This document shows, in pieces, positions 29,741 to 40,500 of a stretch of DNA of 64,000 bases. Position numbers and translations under genes: made by a program. This DNA is from Paenibacillus_AR mesotrionivorans (GTDB lineage Bacteria; Bacillota; Bacilli; Paenibacillales; NBRC-103111): positions 1 through 64,000 of the forward strand of contig NZ_JBJURJ010000026.1 of NCBI RefSeq assembly GCF_046098205.1. The letters run 5' to 3'. A model generated the notes under the pieces. That model made no database searches and was not told the DNA's origin. It was given only the letters and a program-made list of their open reading frames with translations. Position 1 is the first letter of the stretch. The number at the start of each line of letters is the position of its first letter.

Positions 29741-32700
29741 GTGTTACAGGCTTTGATGAGTGCTTTTTCACAAGATACGGATTTCCGGTCGATCCTGGCC
29801 GGGTTGGAGAATGGACTGCATGAGCAGATTATATCCGGCCTGTCCGGCTCCGCCCGCCAAATGGCCATTGCCGCTCTCTCGGAGGAGATGAAGCGGCCAA
29901 TTGTGGTTTTAACCCATAACATGTATGCTGCCCAGAAGATTACCGAGGACCTGGCGGAATGCCTCTCCTCCGACCAGGTGGCGCTGTTCCCCGTCCAGGA
30001 GCTGCTTGTGGCCGAGATGGCCGCGCAGAGCCCGGAGATGCTGGCCCGCCGTATTGACGCCTTGATGCGCCTGGCCTCAGGCTTCCGCGGCGTATTGGTG
30101 GTGCCTTACGCAGGGCTGCGCAAGCTGCTGCCGCCGCAGGCGGTGTTTGCGGAGGCGCGGATAACCATACGGCTCGGTGACAGGGTACAGCTGGAAGGGC
30201 TCCTCAAGCGCCTCTCTGCAATGGGCTACGAGCGCAATGACAAGGTGGAGAATAAAGGGGAAATGAGCGTCCGGGGCGGGATTCTGGATTTCTTCCCCAT
30301 GACCGCCCCCAACCCAATTCGGGTGGAGTTCTTCGATGACGAGGTGGATTCCATCCGCACCTTCGATGCCACCGAGCAGCGGTCTCTCGAGAAGCTGGAG
30401 CAGGTGGAGATTGTGCCGTGCCGCGAGATTTTGGCCGACGGTAAGCGGTTGCAGAGTGCATCCCAGCATGCCTACGAGCTCCTTCAAGCCCAGCTCGGCA
30501 AGATGAATGACCGGAGCGCCAAGCAGAAGCTGCAGGAAGAGCTGATGCATGAGATTGAGCTGCTCCGGCAGGAGCAATTTTTCCCGGGAATCGCCAAGTA
30601 TATCTCCCTTCTCTATCCGGAACGGGAGACCCTCTTGGATCAGCTGCCCAAGGATACCATCCTCGTCGTTGATGAGCCTAGCCGCATCGTGGAAACCGCC
30701 AAGCAGCTGGAGCGGGATGAAGCTGAGTGGATGACCAGCATGCTGCAGGAGGGCAAGTGCCTGCCTGCGTTTGTCATGTCCAAAACCTATGATTCGCTGC
30801 TGTTCCGCAAGCCATTTCCCACTGTGTATCTGAGCTTGTTCCTGCGCCAGGTCCATGGCACCCAGCCGCAGAACATCGTCAACATGGTGTGCCGTTCCAT
30901 GCAGAGCTTCCACGGCCAGATGAATGTGCTCAAGTCCGAGATGGAGCGCTGGAAAAAGACGGGGGCCAAGGTTATTCTCCTGGCGCAGGGCCAGGAGCGT
31001 CTGGACCGGGTGCGCCGCGTCCTTCAGGACTACCATATCGAGGAGCCCCAGCTGCTGGACGGCAACCTCCAGGCAGGCTTTGAGCTGCCGGCAGTGAGGC
31101 TGGTGGTGATTACCGAAGGCGAGCTGTTCACTCAGAAGCAGCGGAAGGTCCGGAAGATCGACAAAAAGCTGGAGAATGCCGAACGGATCAAGAGCTACCA
31201 GGAGCTGAAGGTGGGCGATTATGTTGTCCACGTCAATCACGGGATCGGGAAATATGTAGGCATCGGCACGCTTGAAATTAACGGAATCCATAAGGACTAT
31301 ATTCACATTTTATATGCCGGGGGCGACAAACTCTCCGTTCCCATCGAGCAGATCGACCTGATCCAGAAGTACATCGGCGCAGATGAAGGCAAGGAGCCGA
31401 AGATCTACAAGCTGGGCGGCACGGATTGGAATAAGGTCAAAACCAAGGCCCGCTCCGCCGTTCAGGATATTGCCGACGATCTGATCAAGCTGTATGCTGA
31501 CCGCCAGGCGCGGCCCGGCTACGGCTTCAGCAAGGATACGCCGTACCAGAAGGATTTCGAGGGGATGTTCCCCTACGAGGAAACTCGGGATCAGGCCCGG
31601 GCCATCGACGAAATCAAGGTGGATATGGAGCGCAGCCGCCCCATGGACCGTCTGCTGTGCGGTGACGTGGGCTACGGCAAAACCGAAGTGGCCATCCGGG
31701 CGGCCTTCAAGGCGGCCATCGACGGCAAGCAGGTAGCGGTGCTGGTGCCGACCACCATTCTTGCGCAGCAGCATTATGAAACCTTCCGTGAGCGGTTCTC
31801 CGGCTTCCCCTTCCATATCCAGGTGCTTTCCCGCTTCCGCTCCAAGAAGGAGCAGAACGAAACGATCAAGGGCATCAAAAACGGCACCGTTGATATTGTC
31901 ATCGGCACCCACCGTCTGTTGTCTGCGGATATGATCTTCAAGGACTTGGGCCTCCTCATCGTGGATGAGGAGCAGCGCTTCGGCGTGGCGCACAAGGAGA
32001 AGCTGAAGCGGCTGAAATCCAATGTGGATGTGCTGACGCTGACAGCTACCCCTATCCCGCGGACGCTGCATATGTCTATGCTGGGTGTGCGGGATCTGTC
32101 GGTTATTGAGACGCCGCCGGAAAACCGCTTCCCCGTACAAACCTATGTGGTGGAGCATAGCAATTCCCTGACCCGTGAGGCCATCGAACGGGAATTGGCC
32201 CGCGAGGGCCAGGTGTATTATCTGTACAACCGGGTGCAGGGCATCCAGCAGATCGCCGACCAGATTACCATGCTGGTGCCAGACGCCCGGGTGGCGGTAG
32301 CCCATGGCCAGATGGGCGAGCAGGAGCTGGAGAAAACCATCCTGGATTTCTTGGACGGGGAGTTCGATGTGCTGGTCAGCACCAGCATTATCGAAACCGG
32401 TGTGGACATCCCCAACGTCAACACCCTGATCGTCCATGACGCCGACAAAATGGGGCTGTCCCAGCTCTACCAGCTGCGGGGCCGGGTAGGGCGCTCCAAC
32501 CGGATCGCGTATGCGTATTTTACCTACCAGCGGGATAAAATGCTTACGGAGGTGGCCGAAAAGCGTCTGCAGGCGATCAAGGAGTTTACGGAGCTGGGGT
32601 CCGGCTTCAAAATCGCCATGCGGGACTTGTCCATCCGCGGCGCAGGCAATCTTCTGGGGGCGGAGCAGCACGGCTTTATCGCTTCCGTAGGCTTTGACCT

Positions 32701-33268
32701 GTATTCCCAGATGCTCACTGAGGAAATCAAGAAGCGCAAGGTGGAGCTGGGGGAGGAGCCGGAGGAGAAACGTGTCTTCTCGACACAAATCGAGATGCAG
32801 CTTGACGCCTATTTACCGTCGGATTATATTTATGACAGTATGCAAAAAATAGAAATCTATAAGAAAGTGGCTACAGCCGTCAGCCTGGACGAGGTGGCGG
32901 ATATTGAGGAGGAGCTGGTTGACCGGTTCGGGGATATCCCTGACGCTGTCAAACATCTGCTTACCGTGGCCCGTCTGCGGATTTACGGCTCCGAGTACCG
33001 GATCGAAACCATCCGGCAGCGCGGAGACGATGTGGAAATTCTCTTCTCGGGCAATATGGCCGAGCAGGTGGATCAGAAGAAGCTTGCGGTCAGCCAGCAG
33101 GCCTTCGAGAACCGGATCCGGCCTGTGCCCGGTTCCCCGAACATGATGATTATGAAGGGCAAAGGTTTGACGCCGGAGCAGTCCATCGGTATGTTGGAAC
33201 GGTTTCTGGTACAATATAAGGAAGCTCTAAAACCGAAAGGGGAACTGGAGAATGTTTCAAATTCTTAA
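29741..33268 (+). CDS. mfd: Transcription-repair coupling factor
   Basis: An 1,175-residue Mfd. UvrB-homology modules occupy about residues 1-350; a CarD-like RNA-polymerase interaction domain begins near 485 (VGDYVVHVNHGIGKYVG). The helicase core has Walker A GDVGYGKTEVA near 640, DEEQRFG near 740 and GRVGRS in the second RecA lobe, followed by the C-terminal TRCF domain (~1010-1130). Mfd removes stalled RNA polymerase and recruits UvrAB. The GTG start lies 8 nt after AAGGAG. Its end overlaps the PrsA-like gene by 17 nt; in B. subtilis spoVT follows mfd. Confidence 0.96.
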   Translation: MLQALMSAFSQDTDFRSILAGLENGLHEQIISGLSGSARQMAIAALSEEMKRPIVVLTHNMYAAQKITEDLAECLSSDQVALFPVQELLVAEMAAQSPEMLARRIDALMRLASGFRGVLVVPYAGLRKLLPPQAVFAEARITIRLGDRVQLEGLLKRLSAMGYERNDKVENKGEMSVRGGILDFFPMTAPNPIRVEFFDDEVDSIRTFDATEQRSLEKLEQVEIVPCREILADGKRLQSASQHAYELLQAQLGKMNDRSAKQKLQEELMHEIELLRQEQFFPGIAKYISLLYPERETLLDQLPKDTILVVDEPSRIVETAKQLERDEAEWMTSMLQEGKCLPAFVMSKTYDSLLFRKPFPTVYLSLFLRQVHGTQPQNIVNMVCRSMQSFHGQMNVLKSEMERWKKTGAKVILLAQGQERLDRVRRVLQDYHIEEPQLLDGNLQAGFELPAVRLVVITEGELFTQKQRKVRKIDKKLENAERIKSYQELKVGDYVVHVNHGIGKYVGIGTLEINGIHKDYIHILYAGGDKLSVPIEQIDLIQKYIGADEGKEPKIYKLGGTDWNKVKTKARSAVQDIADDLIKLYADRQARPGYGFSKDTPYQKDFEGMFPYEETRDQARAIDEIKVDMERSRPMDRLLCGDVGYGKTEVAIRAAFKAAIDGKQVAVLVPTTILAQQHYETFRERFSGFPFHIQVLSRFRSKKEQNETIKGIKNGTVDIVIGTHRLLSADMIFKDLGLLIVDEEQRFGVAHKEKLKRLKSNVDVLTLTATPIPRTLHMSMLGVRDLSVIETPPENRFPVQTYVVEHSNSLTREAIERELAREGQVYYLYNRVQGIQQIADQITMLVPDARVAVAHGQMGEQELEKTILDFLDGEFDVLVSTSIIETGVDIPNVNTLIVHDADKMGLSQLYQLRGRVGRSNRIAYAYFTYQRDKMLTEVAEKRLQAIKEFTELGSGFKIAMRDLSIRGAGNLLGAEQHGFIASVGFDLYSQMLTEEIKKRKVELGEEPEEKRVFSTQIEMQLDAYLPSDYIYDSMQKIEIYKKVATAVSLDEVADIEEELVDRFGDIPDAVKHLLTVARLRIYGSEYRIETIRQRGDDVEILFSGNMAEQVDQKKLAVSQQAFENRIRPVPGSPNMMIMKGKGLTPEQSIGMLERFLVQYKEALKPKGELENVSNS

Positions 33269-34313
33269 GAACGCCCGCTTGCCCAAAGCGGCTTTGGCTG
33301 TCATGTTGGGTGCGGCTTTGATTGTCAGCGGCTGCGGCAAGAAGGAAGGCGACAAAACCGTTGTCGCTACCTATACAGGCGGGGAAATTACGCAAACGGA
33401 GCTGACCCAGTTCCACAGTATTTTCTTCTCCCAGTACGGGGATATGGCCGGCAGTCCGGAAATGCAGGAGTACCTGCTGAAGCAGCTGGCTACCCTGAAG
33501 ATCATGGCCGGCAAGGCCTCCGACGACACCAAGAAGGAAGCGGAGAAGGAAGCCAAGGACCAGATCAAGCAAATGGAGGAGTATTACAACTCCCAAGAAA
33601 AGGGCGCCTTCGACAAGCAGCTGGAAACTTTGAAGGTTACCAAGAAGGACCTGGAGAAATACGTGACACTAAGCACTACTGTGCTGAAGGATACCAGCGG
33701 CAAGGTGACGGACGATCAAATCAAGTCTAATTACGATGCCAAGCTGAAGGAAGATCCCCATGTGTATGACCTGGCATCGGTGGCCCATATTCTGGTTGCG
33801 CTGAAGGACCCCAACGACGCCACAGGCACCAAGGAGCTGCGCACCAAGGAGGAAGCCTTGACCCGGATCAATGAGGTCAAAGCCAAGCTGGCAAGCGGAG
33901 GCGACTTCGCGGCGCTGGCCAAGGAATATTCCGATGACCCGGGATCCAAGGATAAGGAAGGCAAATACGAAAACCAAAATCCTTCCGTATGGGATCCTGC
34001 CTTCAAGGAAGCAGCCATCACCCAGCCGGTAGGCCAGGTAGGCCAGCCCTTCGAGAGCTCCTTCGGTTACCATATTCTCCGTGTGGACAAGCGTGAGGTG
34101 CAATCCGTGGACGCAGTGAAGGAAGACATCCGGACGGAAATTGCCGACAAGATGATCGGCGATTTCATCACCAATGATTTGCCCAAGCTGGAATTCAAAA
34201 TCACTCTTCCGGCAGCCAGTGCAAGTGCGGCAGCCTCCCCTGCGGCATCGGCAGGCGCAGCGGCCTCTCCTGCGGCCAGCACCAGTCCTGCGGCAAGTCC
34301 GGCAGCGAAATAA
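33252..34313 (+). CDS. PrsA-like peptidyl-prolyl cis-trans isomerase lipoprotein
   Basis: A 353-residue lipoprotein. The lipobox LIVSGC places the lipidated Cys near residue 28; a SurA/PrsA-type N-terminal helical domain follows. A parvulin rotamase domain spans about residues 175-290 (VAHILVAL, FAALAKEYSDDPGSKDKEGKYE, FGYHILRV). It ends in an Ala/Ser/Pro-rich tail of ~33 residues. Such foldases help secreted proteins fold outside the membrane. Overlap with mfd shows coupling to that transcript, and it is immediately followed by four giant exported SLH proteins, plausible clients. It is not the spoVT-adjacent arrangement of B. subtilis. Confidence 0.92.
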   Translation: MFQILKNARLPKAALAVMLGAALIVSGCGKKEGDKTVVATYTGGEITQTELTQFHSIFFSQYGDMAGSPEMQEYLLKQLATLKIMAGKASDDTKKEAEKEAKDQIKQMEEYYNSQEKGAFDKQLETLKVTKKDLEKYVTLSTTVLKDTSGKVTDDQIKSNYDAKLKEDPHVYDLASVAHILVALKDPNDATGTKELRTKEEALTRINEVKAKLASGGDFAALAKEYSDDPGSKDKEGKYENQNPSVWDPAFKEAAITQPVGQVGQPFESSFGYHILRVDKREVQSVDAVKEDIRTEIADKMIGDFITNDLPKLEFKITLPAASASAAASPAASAGAAASPAASTSPAASPAAK

Positions 34314-34326
34314 ACCATCAACCAAC

Positions 34327-34362
34327 AGCGGTATGGAGCGGAAGCTCTGTGCCGCTTTTTTT
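34327..34362 (+). terminator. Terminator of mfd-prsA
   Basis: AGCGG...GAGC and GCTC...CCGCT form a stem whose middle is G-T pairs, with a GGAA tetraloop, followed by TTTTTTTG. It separates the mfd transcript from the SLH island. The ~165 nt to the next start show no clear promoter. Confidence 0.82.
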
Positions 34363-34531
34363 GTTTTTAGGTGGAATGCGTTTGTTTCAAATGAATGGTG
34401 CTGGCCGCAATCTTTCTAAAACGGGTACAAAAACATTTTAAGATCTTCCATTTTTATCGGGTTATGCGGAGGGTAGAATGGGGACGGGACAAAATGAAAG
34501 CGCAAACAAAATAAAAAAGAGGTGAGCTGAA

Positions 34532-37500
34532 GTGACTGGAAAGATAAAACGTATCCTCGCTATGGTGATGATCGCCGTCCTGGGTGCAGGCATGTTACCC
34601 GCTTTTGCAGCAGCCGGACCTTCCCCGGTGAGCGGGAAGAGCGGATACATGGCAGAAACGGGGGGCGCAGGAGACTTCCCGTTGGCGGCTAACGGAGCTG
34701 CGGCAGCCCTCTGGGTTGATGCCCAGGATAATGCTCCGGTGAGGCGGGTGGTCAATGACCTGAAGGAGGATATCAAACGGGTCACCGGGTTGGATGCTCC
34801 TGTCAGCAGTGCAGCCACTCTTCCTGCCGGTCCGGTGGTCATCGTGGGTACGCTGGACGCAAGCGCCCAGGTCAAGGCGTTGGTGGACGCAGGCAAAATT
34901 ACGCCCGCTGAAGTGTCCGCCATCAAAGGCAAGTGGGAGGCTTATCTCATCAAGGTAATAGATCCGCATACTCTGGTAATCGCCGGCTCCGATCCCCGGG
35001 GGGCTGTTTTTGGGGTATACGAGCTGTCCGAGCAGATGGGGGTAAGCCCTTGGTATTTTTTCGCCGATGCAGCTATTGCAGCCAAAGCTTCCGTTTATCT
35101 TAAAGCCGGAACGTCCATTACGGATATGCCCGATGTGCAGTACCGCGGGGTGTTCCTTAATGACGAGGAAAAGCTCAGCCGTTGGGCAACCGAGGTGTTC
35201 CAAGATCCCAGTACCATGGGGCCCAAAACGTACGCCAAAATCTTCGAGCTGATTCTCCGGCTGAAGGGCAATTACATCTGGGCCGCCATGCACGTCAACT
35301 CCATTAATAATGTGCCGGGCAACATTGAGCTTGTACAGGAATACGGCATTGTGCTGGGCTCCAGCCATCCCGATATGCTGCTGCGGACCAATGTCCACGA
35401 GTGGGATAAGTGGAAAAGCGATTATGCTGCGCAGCGTGGCCAGAATGCCAACGATATCAAGTATGACTACACCGTAAGCAAGGATGCCCTGCTCCAATAC
35501 TGGCGCGATAATATCGAGCGGCATAAGAATACCGACGCCCAATGGACATTGGGGATGCGCGGGCTGCATGATGAACCATTCGAAGCCCAGAATCTGATGT
35601 CCGACGTCTATGCGCATCTGGGCAGCAATCTGGAGGACCGGAAAGCCGGCCTCATGAACGAAATTATCCGGGACCAGCAGCAGCTGCTGAAGGAAATTCT
35701 CGGCCCGGACAAATACGCGGCTTCCTTCCAGGCCCTGATCCCGTATAAGGAAGTTCTGCCCATCTATAATAACCCCACTTTTGATCTGCCCGAAAATGTG
35801 ACCGTCATCTGGTGCGACGATAACCACGGGATGATGCGGAGGATGCCCGACGCTGCGGAACGTGCGCGGGAGGGCGGGCACGGCTTGTATTATCACGTGT
35901 CCTACTGGGCCCCGGTGGATCAAAGCTATATGTGGCTCAGCTCCCTTCCGCTTGCTGTGATGGGAGAGGAGCTCAGCAAATCCTGGGAGCATAACATCCG
36001 CAAATCCTGGATTCTGAATGTGGGCGATATCAAGCCGCAGGAAGCGGAGATGACCTTTTTTATCCGTTACGGCTGGGATGTAGAGCAATACAAAAACAAG
36101 GCGGACCAATTCCTGAAGGACTGGACTGCCCAGCATGTGGGCGGCGCATACAGCGATGAAGCGGCCGACATTCTCAACACCTTCTACCAGCACACCATCG
36201 TCCGCAAGCCGGAGCATATGAAGGATGGCCTGTTCAACCAGACCCACTACGGGGATGAAGCCTCCAAACGAATGGCGGTTTACCAGGATCTGTTCAACCG
36301 GACGGCGGCTATTTCCCAGGCGCTGCCCGAAAAACAGAAGCTGCCCTTCTATGAGTTGATTCAAGCCAAAATCAACTGGGCCTATTACGTCAACAAAGCC
36401 TATTATTATGCGGACAGAAGCAATCTGGCCTTCGATCAGGGCAGGATGGCCTCTGCGGACAGCATGCTCAAGCTGTCACAGGAGGCTGATCTGGCGAAGA
36501 AGGCAGAGATCGCCTACTATAGCACGATTGCAGACGGCAAGTGGAAAGGCTTCATTGACCCGGAGGTTGCCTCACCCCCTGTGATTAACCAGCTGCCTCC
36601 CGGCACACCGGCACTGGTGCTGGGTGCGCCGGCTTTGGGGGTTGTGGCGGAGGGGGAAACTTTGCCCCGGGAGCAGTCCAGGCTTATTTTCTCCCCATAT
36701 CATCAGGTTGGGAAATTCATCGATCTGTTCAATAAGGGAGCAGGCAGCGTTCATTGGACGGCCACCGCCGATCAGCCTTGGGTTCAGCTCTCCGCCGCTG
36801 ACGGAACCGTCATTGATGAGACCCGTCTATTCGTAACGGTACCCAATATGGAAGCCCATAAGGGCGCAACCGCTACGGTTACCATTACCGACACGAGGAC
36901 CAATCTCAAGAAGACCATTCAGGTAACGGTTGATAATCCGGCAGCTCCCTTATCTGCAATCAGCGGGTATGCTGAGGCGGACGGTTATGTATCTATGGAG
37001 GCCGAGCATTACAGCCGTTTGTATACCAAGGGCGATAAGACCTGGCAAATCATCCGTGACGCAGGGCGCGCCTTCGGCGGGGATGTAGTCCGTGCGTATT
37101 CACCTGATTTGGATGCTTTAGAGGAAGACACGGTCACCGCCTCTGCCCCCAGTATGGAATATGATATCAACCTATCCTCCTCCGGCCAGTTTCCCTTGGA
37201 GATCTACCGGATTCCCACACTGAACGCCAAGGGGAAGGTACGTTTTGCGGTGTCTGTGGATAACACTGCCCCGATTATTGTGGAATCCGCTGCGGCCGAT
37301 GAAGGTCAGGGCACCATTTGGGTGAGCAACCTATTCCATATGATCGAAAAGCACGTAGTGACGCTGCCTGCTCTTTCCGCCGGCAAACATACGGTTAAGC
37401 TGTGGATGGTAGACAGTTTTATCATGATTGATAAGCTGGTGCTCTACACCGGTCCGGAGGGTGTGATTCCAAGCGAGCTTGGTCCGGATGAGAGCTATCA

Positions 37501-40500
37501 TTCTGAATTTAATAGAGATTTTCACCCCGGCACCGCCCTCCTGCCCCGGATCCCAGTACCGGCAGAGCCGAAGAACATTCCCGCCGAGTGGGGAGGGGGC
37601 GCTTTTGTGGAGGCGGATGGCAAGGTAAGCCTGGAAGCCGAATACGCCATGGAACAAACGTTGGAATCGGAGAGCGAGATCACGGCCGACATGAAGGCCT
37701 ATACGGTCTCCAAACGGGATAAGGCCGTGCAGGTTCCGGGAAAAATCCCCAACGGCTGGCGTCTTACCCAATCCGACACCGGTATGGCTATGCGGCTTCC
37801 CGATATGGGCGCACAGTGGTCGGAGAATGCCGAGTTCCCGGTGTACAGCCCGGAATTGACGTACAAAATAAATTTCAACAGCACGGGCACATATAACGTC
37901 TGGCTGCGTTGGAGGTATGTAGATAACGCCTCCGACTCCATCCGCGGCGGGCTGGACGGAAGCCTCGGCAATTTCTCTACGGATGTGTTTTTCAGCAATA
38001 GTCTGGATGAGAAGTGGCATTGGAAAAACGTAGGCAAGGTAAATGTTACAACAGCGGAAGAGCATGCATTCAGCCTGTGGATGCGGGAGGACGGCCTGTA
38101 TGTGGACCGCATCTACCTGACAAAAAGCGGCGAAACCCCAACAGATGCCTTATGGAATCCCTCCCTCCGGACGGAGAGCACAGTCGGGCAGCAGCTCCTG
38201 GCGGTGGTGAACGGCAAACGTGCCGCCATGTCGGGCATCTCTTACCCGCTGGGCGATGCGCTGGGCCAATACCGTCAGGCTGCATATAACGCCTTGGTGG
38301 ATGCGCTTCATGCGGCGGAAACCCTGGCCCACAGCGGGACGGCGACCGAGCAGCAGGCCAACAAAGCCCTGAATGCCATTGCAGCGGCTGAAGCTGCATT
38401 GCCTAATGCGCTGGTTCTGACGCGGCAGGGCAAAACCTATCAGGCGTACCGGGATTTTTCCGGAGATGAAACGGGCAAATTCCCTTATGGCTTCAATATC
38501 GAGGGGATGACCAATGGTGCTGCGGCCAGTGTGCAGGAGGAGGACGGAAATTCCTTCCTGCGTCTGACCACAACGTCTACTGCCGGCAAGGCCGATCTGT
38601 TCCTCCCGTATACGGGAGAGGTAAAGGCGGCAGCCAATGAGCGTATCGTTATTGAATACCGGGCCCGGTTCAACGGAAGCTTCCAATATGCCAACGGCGC
38701 CATGGTGCGAAACGACAGCGGAACCAACAATTTTTCTATGGTTACGGCCTTTGAGAATGCCAATGGGGCCCATCAGATTAAGGTGCATAAAGGCACGTCC
38801 AATGCGGATAAGGTCAGCGTGAAATCCTTTAATTACAACCAATGGCACACCTTTAAGATGGTGGGGGATTGGGCCAAAAAGACCTATACGGTCTATATGG
38901 ACAACGACCCTGTTCCGGTAGCCACCGACTTCAGCTTCCGCCACACAGGCGGCACCAAGCTCACCGGCCAGCGGTTCGGTATTGATAATATGGCGAATGG
39001 CTCCATTGATTTCGACGACTTCAAGGTCAGTATCATAGACCCGACCAAGCCGGATATACCCAAGATTAAGATGGCTGCCGTGGGGGACAGCATTACCTTC
39101 GGCTCGGATTCGGCCGGCCCTATCCAGCCGGAGGATAAGTATCCTGCCCAACTGCAAGCCCTGCTGGGTGCCAACTACCAGGTGGAGAATTTCGGGGTAA
39201 GCGGTGCTACCATGCTGGAGAACGGAACCGACACCGGCGGTGCCCAAAAGGGGTATGTGCATCAGCAGAAATTTGCGGAGAGCCAGGCCTTCCAGCCCGA
39301 TGTGGTAGTCATCATGCTGGGGACCAATGACTCCAAGGAGCTGAACTGGGAAACGTACAAAGCGGAGTATGTGGATCACGGACTGAAGCTTATCCAAAGC
39401 TACCGTGATCTGGACTCCCATCCTGCCGTGTATCTTGCCACATCTCCAACCGTCGTTGCGGGCTCTAACCGGTATGGCATTCAGGCTGATGTGCTCCACA
39501 ACGAGATTGTTCCGCTGCAGAAGCAGATTGCTCTCATTGCGGACGCCGGCTTTATCGATGTCCACCAGGCAACGCAAAACGCCACCTTGGCCCAATTCCC
39601 GGATTATGTGCACGGCAATGCCGCTGGGTATACCTGGATTGCGGAGGCTGTGTATGCCGGCATCAAGGGATCTCCGGCGCCGGAGGCATCACCGGTGGTC
39701 CAAGTGTCCCCTGTAGCGGTGAAGTCGCTCTCCGGACAGACGCCCAAGCTGCCGCTTTTTGCTCCGGTGGTGTATGCGGATGGCAGCACCGGGCTTGCGG
39801 AGGTCGTCTGGATGCTGGACGGTCTAGTGTTCAACACCCCCGGCATCGTCCAGGTGCCCGGCAAGCTGAAGGGGCTGGAGGTGAATGCCACAGCCGACGT
39901 TGAAGTCACCGCCGGATGGGGACTGGACGAATTGGTGAAGGAGACACGCAGCAGAACCGTAGAGCTCTCCATTCCTTTAGGCGAAGGGCCGGGCGCCTAT
40001 AGCCAGTCCGCCTATCATGCCCTCCTGGCAGCACTGGACCATGCGGAGGAGCTGGCGGCCAACGGGAATCTGACAGAGGAGCAGTTTAGAGAGGCACGGG
40101 ATGCTCTGTCCGGAGCGGAGGCGGCTTTATCGGGTTCGCTGAACCTGACACAGGATGGCCTCACGTACCATGCGTACCGGGATTTCGAAGCGGATATAAC
40201 AGGCAAGCAGCCCTTCGGGATCGAAGCCACCAAGGTCCAGAATAGCGGTGCGGCGCAGGTTGTGGAGGAGGATGGGAATTCCTTCCTGAGGCTGACCACC
40301 GGCACTGGCAAGGGCTTCGCCAATATGTTTCTTCCCTACATGGGTCAGGTGACTGCAGCCGGGGACGAGAGGGTTGTGATTGAATATTCCGCCCGTTTCA
40401 AGGCGGGACTGCAATACGCCAACGCCTTCCTGCCTAAAAACCAGAACGGCGCTTACGCCATGACTGTGGCCTTCGAGAATGCAGGCAACGACCCGTGGGT

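Noticed and set aside
31310..32788. 492-codon minus-strand frame inside mfd
   Set aside because: It mirrors the mfd helicase region, which is clearly coding on the plus strand.
34595..36364. 589-codon minus-strand frame inside the GH115 gene
   Set aside because: The plus-strand frame carries all GH115 motifs. The antisense frame has no initiation signal and no recognisable domain.
38150..39613. 487-codon minus-strand frame inside the giant fusion gene
   Set aside because: It is opposite the SGNH and lectin modules, without a ribosome site or familiar motif.
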